64,000 nucleotides of DNA, from positions 124,001 to 188,000 of the forward strand of contig NZ_BMSX01000005.1 of NCBI RefSeq assembly GCF_014649375.1, given 5' to 3'. How positions within the stretch are numbered: position 1 is the first letter of the stretch; each line of letters begins with the position of its first letter. The notes below the pieces were generated by a model. It did no database searches. It saw only the letters and a program-made list of their open reading frames with translations, and was not told the DNA's origin. The stretch comes from Streptomyces aurantiogriseus. Its GTDB lineage: Bacteria > Actinomycetota > Actinomycetes > Streptomycetales > Streptomycetaceae. The position numbers and the translations under genes are program-made. Positions 1-9,361 of the stretch are shown here, in pieces.

Positions 1-65
1 CCCTTCGATGGAGAGCCGCCGTCGAGTCGGCCCGCCCCACGCAGCCGCCCTGAGAGGTGCATGAC

Positions 66-1289
66 ATGCCTGAAGCCGTCGTAGTCGCTGCCGCCCGCAC
101 GCCCATCGGGCGCGCCGTCAAGGGTTCCCTGAAGGATGTCCGCCCCGATGATCTCGCGGTGACGGCGGTCCGCGCGGCCCTCGACCAGCTGCCCGAACTG
201 GACCCGACACGGATCGACGACCTTCATCTCGGCTGCGCCGAGCCGAGCGGCGAGCACGGTGCCAACATCGCCCGGCGGGTGGCCGTGCAGCTGGGGCTGG
301 ACGAGGTGCCCGGTACCACGGTCAACCGTTTCTGCTCATCCTCGTTGCAGACCGCCCGGATGGCCTACCACGCCATCAAGGCGGGAGAAGGCCACATCTT
401 CGTCAGCGCGGGTGTGGAATGCGTCTCGCGCTACCGGCACTTCGGACCCACCGGAGCGGATGCCGACAACGCTTCGAACCCGGCATTCGAGCAGGCCAGG
501 GAGCGCACCTCGGAGGACGCGCGAACCAACCGCCTGTGGACCGATCCCCGCTCCGACGGCCTGCTGCCCGACGTCTACATAGGCATGGGGCAGACCGCGG
601 AGAACGTGGCGGGCCTCCACAAGATCAGCCGTCAGGAGCAGGATCACTACGCCCTGCGCAGCCAGCAGCTGTACGCCAAGGCCGCCGAGTCCGGGTTCCA
701 CGCCCGGGAGATCACCCCTGTCCGGCTGCCCGACGGCACGGTGATCGCCACCGACGACAGCCCGCGCCCCGGCACGACGTACGAGGCCCTCACAGGTCTG
801 ACGCCGGCCTTCCGGCCGGGCGGCACGGTCACCGCCGGAAACTCCTGCCCGCTGAACGACGGAGCCGCCGCCGTGGTCATCATGAGCGATGTCAGGGCGC
901 GAGAGCTCGGCGTCACTCCCCTGGCCAGGATCGTGGCCACCGGCGTGTCCGCCCTGTCCCCCGAGATCATGGGCCTGGGGCCGGTCGAGGCCACACGACG
1001 GGCTCTCGCGCACGCCGGCCTGTCGGTCGGGGACATCGACCTGTTCGAGATGAACGAGGCGTTCGCCGTTCAGGTCATCGCCTCTCAGCGCGAACTCCGC
1101 ATCCCGTTGGACAGGCTCAACGTGCACGGTGGGGCCATCGCGCTGGGACATCCGTTCGGCGCGACCGGCGCGCGCATCATGACCACCTTGATCAACGGGC
1201 TGCGTACGCGCGACGCACAGTGGGGCGTGGAGACCATGTGCGTCGGAGGCGGGCAGGGCATGGCCATGGTGCTGGAGCGCCTCAGCTGA
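66..1289 (+). CDS. Acetyl-CoA acetyltransferase / thiolase
   Basis: Thiolase-superfamily enzyme that condenses or cleaves acyl-CoA thioesters in beta-oxidation or acetoacetyl-CoA formation; cytosolic. The 407-residue length fits the family. The nucleophilic cysteine sits in NRFCSSSLQTA (Cys90), the catalytic histidine in GGAIALGHPFGATGAR, and the second cysteine in the C-terminal CVGGGQG loop. ATG at 66 is preferred over the in-frame GTG at 57 because GAGAGG lies 8 bases upstream of it. It stands alone and is followed by a hairpin terminator. The exact acyl-chain preference cannot be told from sequence. Confidence 0.93.
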   Translation: MPEAVVVAAARTPIGRAVKGSLKDVRPDDLAVTAVRAALDQLPELDPTRIDDLHLGCAEPSGEHGANIARRVAVQLGLDEVPGTTVNRFCSSSLQTARMAYHAIKAGEGHIFVSAGVECVSRYRHFGPTGADADNASNPAFEQARERTSEDARTNRLWTDPRSDGLLPDVYIGMGQTAENVAGLHKISRQEQDHYALRSQQLYAKAAESGFHAREITPVRLPDGTVIATDDSPRPGTTYEALTGLTPAFRPGGTVTAGNSCPLNDGAAAVVIMSDVRARELGVTPLARIVATGVSALSPEIMGLGPVEATRRALAHAGLSVGDIDLFEMNEAFAVQVIASQRELRIPLDRLNVHGGAIALGHPFGATGARIMTTLINGLRTRDAQWGVETMCVGGGQGMAMVLERLS

Positions 1290-1301
1290 GTACCCCGTCG
1301 C

Positions 1302-1340
1302 CTGCCTGGGGCCGCCTGTCAGCCGGACGGCCCCGGGCAG
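1302..1340 (+). terminator. Hairpin terminator after thiolase
   Basis: A 13-base arm (1302-1314) pairs with 1328-1340 with one mismatch across a 13-base loop, 12 bases after the thiolase stop. There is no U-tract, as usual for Streptomyces. Confidence 0.6.
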
Positions 1341-1493
1341 ACGCCGACGCAGACGGGCGGCGCTTGGCGCGCACCCGCCTGCTCGAAGCCAAGCTGCGCG
1401 ACTCACACGTGGAGGTCGGAAGGGAGGGCCTGGGGAACGCACCAGCCAACCCCTCCATACCCGACGAGACGAACCGGTCCTGCCGCCCGGCTG

Positions 1494-1800
1494 CTACGCC
1501 GGGCCGGGAGGCCCGACATCTGTCGACAGGGTCTGTACGGCCCGGGCGACGTCCACGCGGAGGTCGTCGAGGCTGTAGTCGGGGCCGAGGACCATGCGCC
1601 GCAGCTGGGGCATGGCGATGCTCCAGCCGGCCAGGGCGAGAGTGAAGAACACGCGGGTACGCGCGTCGCCGCCCTGCCCGCCGGACTCGGCGGCATCGAT
1701 CTTGTCCTGGTAGTGGCGGGTGCGGGGCGCGCGGAGGATCTTCAGGTTGTCCCGAGGACGTCCTGTACGAAGGCCGGATCATTGAAGGGCCAGAGCCCCG
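1494..1800 (-). pseudogene. C-terminal remnant of a TetR-family regulator
   Basis: Reading the minus strand, a TetR ligand-domain tail is recognisable: first FNDPAFVQDVLG, then after a one-base frameshift DNLKILRAPRTRHYQDK, then TRVFFTLALAGWSIAMPQLRRM to a TAG stop at 1494-1496. No helix-turn-helix DNA-binding half is present. The frameshift and the missing N-terminus make it a dead fragment. Family assignment is from remembered TetR C-terminal patterns. Confidence 0.6.
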
Positions 1801-1837
1801 CGCCGCGTGAACCCCTGCATCATGCCAAAGACTTCCG

Positions 1838-3892
1838 TCAGTCCTTGCCGACGACAACCACCTCGTCCTCGACCGACCAGCGGCGCCGCTCGGCTTTGGG
1901 CGGGTTGATCCGCACGCCGTAGCCGGGACTCGTCGACGCGTCGTCGTGGCTTCGGTAACCAATGGCGCATTCGCCGCGATGACGTGCCGCGGCCACGACT
2001 GTGGCGAAGGACGTCTCACGCCCCGGCAACACGTAGTCTGTGGCCGGCCGCAGGCGAACCCCGGTGCCGTCGGCGGAGAACAGTTCCTCGAACACCGCTG
2101 CCAAGTGCCGGTTCTGGGAGATCTGCGCCATGAGCAGGCCGATGAGCTTGCCACTGATGATCACGTCGGCTCCGGGGCCGATGGGGGCCAGCGCCCGGTT
2201 GCGGTCGTCGATCAGTTCGGTGACAACCGGCAGTTCGCGCCCAGTGGCCTCCTCCAGTTGGCGCAGAAGCAGGAGGGTGACGAGCGTGCGGTTGTCGGGG
2301 TCGTCCGGCGGCTGCTCGGGAGCGGGGTCCTGGCCCAGCACGATCACGCTGTCGTAGGAGTGAACGTCCAGACGTCGCAGGGTCTCGGGACGGGTGACGT
2401 CCCCGTGGTGCAGTGTCACGGTCAGGTCGGTGCCGCTGTGTGCGTCGGCCTCGCTCACCTGCCGGACTGTCACTTCATCACCGTTCGCCACCACGTCGAC
2501 GGCTGATCCGGGCTGAGCGCGGCGGCGCAACTGGTCGACTATGAGCGGCGCTCGGCGATTCCAGCCCAGCAGGAGAACCCGCTCCGGTCGCGCGGGCGTC
2601 GCAGGGCCGGACGCCATCGCCGCCTTCTCGACCAACTCAGCGCAGTCTTCCAGCCAGGCCGTGTCGTCGTCACGGGAGATGACGATGAGCAGATCGTCCG
2701 GGGCCATGGGTGTCTGCGGTGGCGGGTTGAGCAGGGGGGTGCCTCCTCGCATCATCCCGACGACGCTCGACGTCGGGTAGGACAGCATCGCGTCGCCGAA
2801 CGGTCGGTCGGCCAGGGTCGGCTCGGTGATCAGGTAGAACTCGTCGCCGGCGAAGTCCAGGAGTTCCTGGTGGACGAGGGAGAGCCCGGGCCGGCGGGCG
2901 GCCTGGACGATCAGCCGGGCGGTGACGGTGTCGCTCTCGAGGACCACGCCGCCCGGTCCGGCGGCGAGACAGGCGGCCAGGCGGTAGCGGTCGTCCCGGA
3001 CGGCGGCGACGATAGGCGGACGGGTTCCCCCACCGGCCAGGGCTGCCCTGAGCGCCAGCAGCGTCTTGACCACCTCGGCGTCGGCGTCGGGCTCGTCGTG
3101 GGGCAGGAGCAGCACGACACCGGCCGTGGCCGGACTGGTCAGGCTGAGCACGGCCGGGTCGGTAGTGGGGCCGCTGCGGCAGATCAGCCGCGTACGGCCG
3201 ACGGGACCCACCTTCGTGCTCAAGGCCTCCTCCATGGCGGTCTTGTCCCGGTCGGCCAGCACGGCCACCGCCGCCCGCCGCTGGTTGGCATTGGCGGCCA
3301 CCAGCTCGCTCACCACCGTGAAGACCTGCTCCGACCACCCCAGGACCACGGCGTGCCCGTGTTCGAGCACGGTGGAACGGCCCCGTCGCAACGCGGTGAG
3401 CCGCTCCGTGAGCGCGGTCGTGATCAGGCCGACGAGCGTCGAGACGTACAGCAGAGCGACCAGTGCGAGCAGCACCGACATCATCACTCGCAGCGGCGTA
3501 CCCGTCGCACCGCCCAGCCGCAGTGTCTCCCCGGTGAGGTGCCATACCTGCGCCAGCCGCTCCGCCAGGGACGCCGGCGCGCGGGGGTCGGTCCACACCA
3601 GCACCGCACTGGCCGGGACGACGATGGACAGACACAACAGCGCCATCCAGCCGACGAGAGCGGACGCACCGCGAGCCAGCGTGCTGTCGAACCAGTAACG
3701 GGCTCTGTCGCCGAACCGATTGCACCACTGCGCCAACCTTCCCCCCTCCGTAGCCCCGCACTCTCGTGAGGCCGGGTCGGCGCCGCGTACGCGATGCGCC
3801 GCGCAGGCCCGCCGGAGAGCACGAATGTGAATACGCATGTGGCAGTGTGGGGAATCGATCGCGGCGGCAGTCGGAGTTTGCTCAGCATTCAT
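1838..3892 (-). CDS. CASTOR/POLLUX-like (DMI1-type) ion channel with RCK/TrkA-N domains
   Basis: Putative membrane cation channel of the CASTOR/POLLUX (DMI1) family common in Streptomyces. After a basic N-terminus there are two hydrophobic segments (ASALVGWMALLCLSIVVPASAVLVW and MMSVLLALVALLYVSTLVGLI). A pore-type stretch (TGETLRLGGATGTPLR) lies between them. A long cytosolic region follows with RCK/Rossmann-like repeats (HAVVLGWSEQVFTVVSELV and VLLLGWNRRAPLIVDQL). Family members gate K+ or Ca2+ flow; the ion here is unknown. The start is uncertain because the first 50 residues are poorly typical and a start nearer the first helix is possible. It is monocistronic. Confidence 0.82.
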   Translation of the reverse strand: MNAEQTPTAAAIDSPHCHMRIHIRALRRACAAHRVRGADPASRECGATEGGRLAQWCNRFGDRARYWFDSTLARGASALVGWMALLCLSIVVPASAVLVWTDPRAPASLAERLAQVWHLTGETLRLGGATGTPLRVMMSVLLALVALLYVSTLVGLITTALTERLTALRRGRSTVLEHGHAVVLGWSEQVFTVVSELVAANANQRRAAVAVLADRDKTAMEEALSTKVGPVGRTRLICRSGPTTDPAVLSLTSPATAGVVLLLPHDEPDADAEVVKTLLALRAALAGGGTRPPIVAAVRDDRYRLAACLAAGPGGVVLESDTVTARLIVQAARRPGLSLVHQELLDFAGDEFYLITEPTLADRPFGDAMLSYPTSSVVGMMRGGTPLLNPPPQTPMAPDDLLIVISRDDDTAWLEDCAELVEKAAMASGPATPARPERVLLLGWNRRAPLIVDQLRRRAQPGSAVDVVANGDEVTVRQVSEADAHSGTDLTVTLHHGDVTRPETLRRLDVHSYDSVIVLGQDPAPEQPPDDPDNRTLVTLLLLRQLEEATGRELPVVTELIDDRNRALAPIGPGADVIISGKLIGLLMAQISQNRHLAAVFEELFSADGTGVRLRPATDYVLPGRETSFATVVAAARHRGECAIGYRSHDDASTSPGYGVRINPPKAERRRWSVEDEVVVVGKD

Positions 3893-4108
3893 CCCTTCGG
3901 GTTTCCCCAGCCGTCCACGTCGGCGGACCTGCTGTGACGTAAGGGTTCGTCGCCATCGTCGCTATCGGATGCCCAGCCGCAGACGCCGCTCGACGAGGGC
4001 TTCACACGTCACCGGGGAACAGGGGCCTTCTACGACGGCGGCCACGAAGTAGAGCGGGAACGTTCCGCACGCCGCGCGACGAGATCGTCTCGCGCATGAC
4101 CCCCGTGC

Positions 4109-4143
4109 CTGAATCGCGGCCGGCGGGGCCGGCAGCGGTTCAG
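4109..4143 (-). terminator. Terminator of the trypsin-STAND operon
   Basis: A 16-base imperfect inverted repeat (4109-4124 with 4128-4143, 14 of 16 paired, 3-base loop) overlaps the stop codon of the trypsin-STAND gene. Confidence 0.5.
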
Positions 4144-6194
4144 GTGCCGTCGTCGCTCAGTACCTTTGAGGCGGAGGCGATCTCGTCCTGCCAGGCGTCA
4201 CGCTCGTCCTTGGGCAGCAGGGGTGTGATGTCCTCCGCGAGCGGCATCAGATCGGACGGGTGAGAGGCGATCACGTGCGCCGCTCCGCTGAGCAGCCGGG
4301 GCCGGAGGGGCGCGGCGCGGGCGATCATGGTGAGGCCGTGTCGTACCTGGTCCTTGTCGAGGTGGGGTGAGGTGAGGGCCCAGTTGACAAACTCGCCCTC
4401 GGACGCCTCCTCCACCCCGGCCATGAGGTGGGCTATGAGCGCGTCGGGACCGATGCCGCCCCAGAAGCCGTTTCCCATGGAGGGGTAGAGCTCGCGGAGC
4501 GTGCGCTGAAGAGCGAGGCCCGTGGGCCCGTCCAGCGGGTGCGGGAAGCCGCGGTGGTGGAAGTCCCAGGCAGTGCGGATCGCCGCGCCGGCCTGCCGCC
4601 GGTCGACGGCGCAGGCCATGCGCTGAACCGCGACCAGCTCCTCGCGCAGGTCCTGGGGAAGGTGAGCCAGACCGTTCGCCCCAAAGGCACGGTCCCAGTA
4701 CTTGGCCTCGTGGGCGAGCAGCACCTGAGCGGGTGTCAAGCTGTCGGCCAGTCCGTCCGACGTGCCCGCGAGAACCCCGGCGAGGGCGTCCATGTGAACG
4801 GCGAGGATCCCGCTCCCGTCGTCGGCCGGCGGCGGGCCGGGCAAGCGGGCCAGGTCGGTGATCTCGCCCGGATCCCAGTCATCGCGCAGACCGGCCCGGC
4901 GCAGCATGGCGAGGCATTGGCCGAAGGCGAGCACCGCCTGCTCACGGACCTCGCTCACCTCGTGCTGCCGGAAGACGTCCCGCGGGGCCACCGCGATCAC
5001 CGGTCCGCCAGCCATCGGTGCGTACCGGGCCCGGACCAGCTCCCACCAGGCCGGCACGGCACGGGCGAGCAGCAGCAGCCGTACGGGCTTCCCTGGCGGC
5101 CGGTGCCTGGCGAGGGTGGCCATGAGCTGCTCAACCTGGTCACGGCGGGTCTCGGCGTAGTCGACGACGACGAGCGTGGGCCGGATCAGATGCCGCAGCA
5201 TGGTGTACGGGGCTTGCGGATCGAGCTGCAGGAACCCTGCCGACCAGGGCACGGCGGGGCCGCCCGCTGCGTGCTCAGCCTCCGGCCGCCGCTGGGACAC
5301 GCGGCGCGCGAGCTCGACGGCGAGGCGGGTCTTGCCGACCCCGCCAGGGCCGTGCACGACGGCCACGCTGACCGTCGGACCGGTGGTGCACCAGTCGGAC
5401 AGCCGGGTCAGCTCGGTGGCCAGGCCGACGAAGGGTACGACCTCGGAATGCGGCGAGAGCAAGTAGGAGGCGGCGGCCACAGGCTGCGGATGTCCCTCGA
5501 AGAGCGGGTCGAGATCGGCCGGCTCGAGCCGGGGCCAGGTGCCGCACGCCTGCTGCACGAGTGCGCAGAATTGCCGGTCGTCCAGCAGCTCACGGACGGG
5601 AAGGGCGTCCAGACGGCCGTGCCCCCACCCGGTCGGCGCAGTAGTGACCAGCCCGATCAGCAGGTCGTCGCAGAACACCCCGGCACCTGACATCCCCTGC
5701 CATGGGGAGGCCGCGCCCTCGAGGTCCTGCGGGGGCTGCCGGTCGACCTGGAGGCTGTAGGTGCGCGAGGCGTTGTCGACGACGTTGATCCTGCCGGTGA
5801 CGACGTGCTCCGCCCGATACCAGCGATCCTCACCCACACAGCTTCCCTGGACACGCCGCACACCAGCAAGCGGCCGGCCCACCGCCGAGCACTCCGGCGG
5901 CATCGCGGGCCGCACGCAGGTGAGTTCCCCCCACCGAACCGGCGCGAACTCCCCGCCGAGATCCTGAGGCCGGCATGCAAGCAGAGCCGCGTCGCCCCGG
6001 TGCCAGATCACCTCGGCCACCGCCCGACCCGCTTCAGCCCCACCATCCATGACCCGGACGACGACAGGCGCATCCTCCAACCCCACAACCGGCCGGACCA
6101 CGTGATACGCCGTCAGAACCAAGCCCGGCGCGACGACACATCCGGCGCCCACACCACCGGCGTACTCCACCGATGCCGCACGGTCCCATCCCAT
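4140..6194 (-). CDS. Trypsin-like protease fused to STAND (NB-ARC-like) NTPase
   Basis: Predicted conflict-system switch with an N-terminal trypsin-like domain and a STAND P-loop NTPase. The serine-protease triad looks complete: His31 in LTAYHVV, Asp68 in WHRGDAALL, and Ser in QGMSGAGVF near residue 170. The NTPase has Walker A GPGGVGKTRLAVELA (about residue 285) and Walker B LVVVDYAETR. The C-terminal 250 residues are helical and unassigned, probably a sensor. The ATG at 6194 has GAGGGG upstream. The gene follows the Trypco2 gene by 14 bases, so the two form an operon. In known families of this type the NTPase gates the protease after sensing an insult; the trigger and substrate here are not deducible. 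Confidence 0.85.
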   Translation of the reverse strand: MGWDRAASVEYAGGVGAGCVVAPGLVLTAYHVVRPVVGLEDAPVVVRVMDGGAEAGRAVAEVIWHRGDAALLACRPQDLGGEFAPVRWGELTCVRPAMPPECSAVGRPLAGVRRVQGSCVGEDRWYRAEHVVTGRINVVDNASRTYSLQVDRQPPQDLEGAASPWQGMSGAGVFCDDLLIGLVTTAPTGWGHGRLDALPVRELLDDRQFCALVQQACGTWPRLEPADLDPLFEGHPQPVAAASYLLSPHSEVVPFVGLATELTRLSDWCTTGPTVSVAVVHGPGGVGKTRLAVELARRVSQRRPEAEHAAGGPAVPWSAGFLQLDPQAPYTMLRHLIRPTLVVVDYAETRRDQVEQLMATLARHRPPGKPVRLLLLARAVPAWWELVRARYAPMAGGPVIAVAPRDVFRQHEVSEVREQAVLAFGQCLAMLRRAGLRDDWDPGEITDLARLPGPPPADDGSGILAVHMDALAGVLAGTSDGLADSLTPAQVLLAHEAKYWDRAFGANGLAHLPQDLREELVAVQRMACAVDRRQAGAAIRTAWDFHHRGFPHPLDGPTGLALQRTLRELYPSMGNGFWGGIGPDALIAHLMAGVEEASEGEFVNWALTSPHLDKDQVRHGLTMIARAAPLRPRLLSGAAHVIASHPSDLMPLAEDITPLLPKDERDAWQDEIASASKVLSDDGT

Positions 6195-6208
6195 CTGCGC
6201 CGCCCCTC

Positions 6209-6565
6209 TTACTGGAACGCTCTCCCGCCCGGCAGGTCGCCCACCTGCCCCTGGTCACCGATCAGCACCTGCCGGCCCGCGCCAGTGCCAGCCACGGCAG
6301 CGCCGCCTTCAGCGACCTCCAAAGTGACGGTCATACGATGGGTGGCGGTTCCGGCACGCTCACCGCGCGCTTCGCCGGAGACCACGAACGCCTTCACGCC
6401 GCCACCCGCCGAGGCCGTCCTGCGAATCTCGATCCCCAGGTCGAGGACGATCTCCTTCACCGTGAAACGGATCGCCGAGTCGGCGCCCTCCTGCTGAGCG
6501 GCCGCGAGCCCGGCACGGACCGCCTTGACCGCCTCGGACAACTCCGTCCCGTCCACTTGTTCCAC
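6209..6565 (-). CDS. Trypco2 (trypsin co-occurring) domain protein
   Basis: Small 118-residue partner of the trypsin-STAND protein. The body ELSEAVKAVRAGLAAAQ...IRFTVKEIVLDLGIEI...GVKAFVVSGEARG...THRMTVTLEV matches the Trypco2 family, which co-occurs with trypsin-like conflict proteins. The reading frame extends upstream, but GTG at 6565 is chosen because GAGGGGG precedes it closely and family members begin near the xDGTELSEA motif. It is the first gene of the two-gene operon. The molecular role is unknown; it is presumed to be a sensor or regulator of the protease. Confidence 0.78.
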   Translation of the reverse strand: MEQVDGTELSEAVKAVRAGLAAAQQEGADSAIRFTVKEIVLDLGIEIRRTASAGGGVKAFVVSGEARGERAGTATHRMTVTLEVAEGGAAVAGTGAGRQVLIGDQGQVGDLPGGRAFQ

Positions 6566-6985
6566 GCCTGCCCCCTCGCCCGACCCACCTTCGTCCAGTG
6601 TGCCTGAGGAAACCGCGATACGCGGGCGAGTCAGCGCCTCAGCGGACAGCACAACTCGCCTGGGGCGTACCGAATTTGCCCCCATCTGCTCGGCGAGAAG
6701 CGGAAGAGACGTCGGCACGGCGGTCAGCCAGCGCTTTCCCGCCACCTGTTCCACCGGGCTTCCCCCGCGGGCGCGGGGGAAGCCCGGATGAGGCGGTCAG
6801 GTTCCAGCTGCACGAGACGTCATCCCCGGGCACGCGGGTGTCTGTAAGCACTTCTTTGGGCTCCACCGCACGGAACTGAAGTGGCTCCAGGCGTAAGAAG
6901 TTGATCTGGCTCCACTCTGCTCTGCCCTCATGGCCCTGCATGGATCTTGGACCTCGGGATAGGGTCCGGTGGGAGGTGCGGGGTA
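6566..6985. other. Divergent intergenic region between Trypco2 and NUDIX genes
   Basis: About 420 bases with no gene I can support. It holds a strong perfect hairpin (6754-6787) and presumably both promoters. Confidence 0.5.
6754..6787. repeat. Perfect 15-bp stem hairpin
   Basis: Positions 6754-6768 are exactly complementary to 6773-6787 with a GGGC loop. It lies between two divergent genes, so it does not terminate either annotated gene. It may be a relic terminator or a single palindromic unit. Confidence 0.6.
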
Positions 6986-7459
6986 ATGAGTTTCCGGCTG
7001 GCGGCGTACGCCGTGTGCATCGAGGGCGGGCGGGTGCTGCTCGCCCATCACGTGCCGCCGAAGGGCGAGAGCAACTGGACCCTTCCGGGTGGCAGGGTCG
7101 AGCACGCGGAGGATCCGTTCGACGCGGTGATCCGGGAGGTCGCCGAGGAGACCGGCTGCGACGCGGTGGTCGAACGCCTGTTGGGTGTGGACTCCCGGGT
7201 GATCCCCGCGGCCGAACGTGCCATCCCCGGCGGACCAGAGCATCAGAACGTTGGCGTCTTCTACCAGGTTCGTATCACCGGGGGCCAGCTTCGGCCGGAG
7301 CCGAACGGCGCAATCGCTGAGTCGGTCTGGACTCCGATTCCCGATGTCGCTTGTCTGCGCCGGTCATCGCTGGTCGACATTGGCCTCGCCTTGGCTCAGA
7401 CGCTTCCGGCAACCGGCCACGTCGCTGCCGTCCCGGTCGGCGGCCTGATCCTGCACTGA
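6986..7459 (+). CDS. NUDIX hydrolase
   Basis: 157-residue cytosolic NUDIX pyrophosphohydrolase. The complete Nudix box is present: GGRVEHAEDPFDAVIREVAEETG fits GX5EX7REUXEEXGU, with the metal-binding glutamates intact. ATG at 6986 is preferred over an upstream in-frame ATG because GGGAGG lies 9 bases before it and family homology starts at SFRLAAYAV. Substrate (modified nucleotide, sugar nucleotide or other) is unknown. It is monocistronic, and a weak hairpin (GGTGACC...GGTCACC) follows near 7520-7550. Confidence 0.9.
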   Translation: MSFRLAAYAVCIEGGRVLLAHHVPPKGESNWTLPGGRVEHAEDPFDAVIREVAEETGCDAVVERLLGVDSRVIPAAERAIPGGPEHQNVGVFYQVRITGGQLRPEPNGAIAESVWTPIPDVACLRRSSLVDIGLALAQTLPATGHVAAVPVGGLILH

Positions 7460-7814
7460 GGCGCCATCACCATCCTCGTGTGCGTCGAGAACGTCAACGG
7501 ATGGTTGCGGTGAGGGCTGGGTGACCGCCGCAGGCTGTCACAGAGGTCACCTCCTTCTCGTCAGGTTGTTTGTTGCCACGCTGATCCTGAACCTGGTGAA
7601 GCGATGATCCCCCCTCCGGACGGGCCGATGGCGGCCGAACTCACCGGTGGCTTTGACACCCTGCCTGCGATGGGGGCCGCGGTGACCCCATTCCAACGCC
7701 CTGCTGAGCATGGAAGGACGACGGAGAGCGTGACCTGCCAGGCCGCGGCGACCTCGCGTACGGCCTGGCGGCCGCAGCCGGGCAGCATCCGGTGCACCGC
7801 TCGCGGCGAAAGCC

Positions 7815-8105
7815 AGTTCCCCATCCCGGTGTTGACCCGGGCGCCCCACGTCATGACGTTGACCGCGTCCCGTTCTCCGCTCTCGTCGACACGGCTTCCT
7901 GGCCGGTACGCCCGGACGACCAGCCCGGCCTCGGCGGCCCGCGCACACAGGGCCTCGGCGAGCGCCGGGTCCGCGACGAACGCCCTTTGCCGCCGTGGCA
8001 GTTCATGGAGTTCGGCGAGATCGCCGGGCTGGAGCCCTCGGTGAGGAACCCTGCATCGTTGGCGGCCGCGAGAACCTCCAGCAGCGGTACGCTGCGGGCG
8101 CCGCG
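7815..8105 (-). pseudogene. Decayed DUF6919-like hypothetical
   Basis: On the minus strand one frame reads VPLLEVLAAANDAGFLTEG, then after a frameshift another reads AELHELPRRQRAFVADPALAEALCARAAEAGLVV and later GARVNTGMGNWLSP. The pattern of an aging 'VLAAxNxAGFxTxxSQPG...DPxLxxxLxxAAxxAGL' resembles the Streptomyces DUF6919 family. The frameshift and absent N-terminus indicate decay. The family call is tentative. Confidence 0.35.
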
Positions 8106-8275
8106 GCAGGAGGAGCCGAAGTCTCCACGACACCGGGCAGGGCCTCTTCGACGGTCTCGTCCTGCCACAGCTTCTACGGCTGGAACCAGTACAGCCCGAA
8201 GCCGACTCCGCCGACCGCCACCACCAGCACCGCGATGACCAACGGACTGGTCAGTACCTTCCGCACGCGCTCCAT
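8100..8275 (-). pseudogene. N-terminal fragment of a membrane-anchored DM13-like protein
   Basis: From ATG at 8275 the minus strand reads a basic start, a hydrophobic anchor (LVIAVLVVAVGGVGFGLYW) and FQP, then a TAG (8174-8176) where related Streptomyces proteins have Trp (FQPWKLW), then KLWQDETVEEALPG in the same frame. The downstream domain is missing. A single TGG-to-TAG change plus truncation makes it a pseudogene. Confidence 0.4.
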
Positions 8276-8384
8276 CCCCGCCTCGTCTCCTGGGAGTTTG
8301 TCTGCCGCTGCCCCATTCAACGGAAGGGGCAGCCGTCCCACACCCCGCAGGTGATGACGGAATCCTTACGCCGCACCGTCGCAT

Positions 8385-8560
8385 TCAGCGGTGTTCGGGG
8401 TTGTCCGCCCCCGGTCGGCGGCCGGCGTCCCACTCCGAGCGCTGGTTGCCGTAGGCCGGGAGGCCTCCTGCGCGTTTGAGCAGGACCGCCAGGTGCATCA
8501 GATTCCAGGTCATGAAGCTGGTGTTGCGGTTGGTGAAGTCGTTGTCCGGGCCGCCCGAAC
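8385..8560 (-). pseudogene. C-terminal fragment of an accessory-element protein
   Basis: The minus strand reads NTSFMTWNLMHLAVLLKRAGG, LPAYGNQRSEWDAG and NPEHR before a TGA at 8385-8387. This GGxPxxGNQRSxWDAG...NPE tail recurs in Streptomyces mobile-element proteins. It lies directly after, and out of frame with, the integrase remnant. Confidence 0.35.
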
Positions 8561-8564
8561 CGGG

Positions 8565-9110
8565 GTCTGCGGTGCAGGATCAACCGCCCCCAACCGGCGC
8601 GGGGCAGGCGGCAGTCCGGCAGCGCTGCCGCGACCGCCTCCTCCGGGCGAAGACCGGCGTAGTACATGCCGGCGAAGAACCCGACCAGCCGACGGCCACG
8701 ACCCCGCCGGTATCCGCCCACGTAGGAGACGGCGCTCAGCAGCTCCCGTGCCCCGTACGGGTTGGCCACCGCCCGCGGATCCACCGAGACCGACGGCTTG
8801 GGCACCCGCCACCGGATCTTCTCCAGCGGATGACTGCCCAGCTCGCCTCTCTCCACGACGTAGTGGAGCGCGTGCACCAGCACCTTGCGCTTGCGGCGCA
8901 TCGTCTCCACGGCCGCCTGGCCGCCGTCCAGCTTGCGGCGCAGCGACTCCAGCACATCGCGCGCCAGGACCGGGTCATGCAGGCCGATCAACGGCCGGGA
9001 CGCCTTCGCCACCCACTGCAGCACCAGCCGGTCCTCCGCCGGCAACTCCCGTTGCTCCGGCCCGGGTACGACTTGGTGGGTCGTTACCGTTTCGGCCTGG
9101 ACACTACGGC
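8565..9110 (-). pseudogene. Truncated tyrosine-recombinase (integrase)
   Basis: Minus-strand residues ETMRRKRKVLVHALHYVVERGEL...RRLVGFFAGMYYAGLRPEEAVAA match the core-binding domain and the start of the catalytic domain of Streptomyces phage-type integrases; the GLRPEEA Arg is the first catalytic residue. The catalytic C-terminus (HxxR and Tyr) is lost at about 8565 where the frame decays. It is a relic of an integrated element. Confidence 0.6.
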
Positions 9111-9361
9111 TCCGGTTCGGGCGACTGATCGCAGACTGCCATGGCAGCGCCCGCCGTCGCGTCTCGACAGCCTGCACCCCGGTGGCTCAGGGCTACGTCC
9201 CGAGCACCACAGCTCCCTTTCGCGCTCGCGCAGTCACGGCGCAGCACAGGCGGTATCGGGCGTAAAGCCACTGAAGAATGGAAAGAGGCTATACGGCGAA
9301 CCTGGGGAGTGGTCGGGCACGCCCGGGATGCCGGGCTGACGTGCGGCTGGAGGGGCTGGGC

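Noticed and set aside
336..1442. Long minus-strand frame across the thiolase gene
   Set aside because: Shadow of the thiolase codons; Arg/Gly-rich composition, no motifs.
1282..2154. 290-residue minus-strand ORF
   Set aside because: Mixture of a frameshifted TetR tail and shadow of the channel gene.
6754..6787. CRISPR repeat
   Set aside because: Single unit, no regularly spaced copies.
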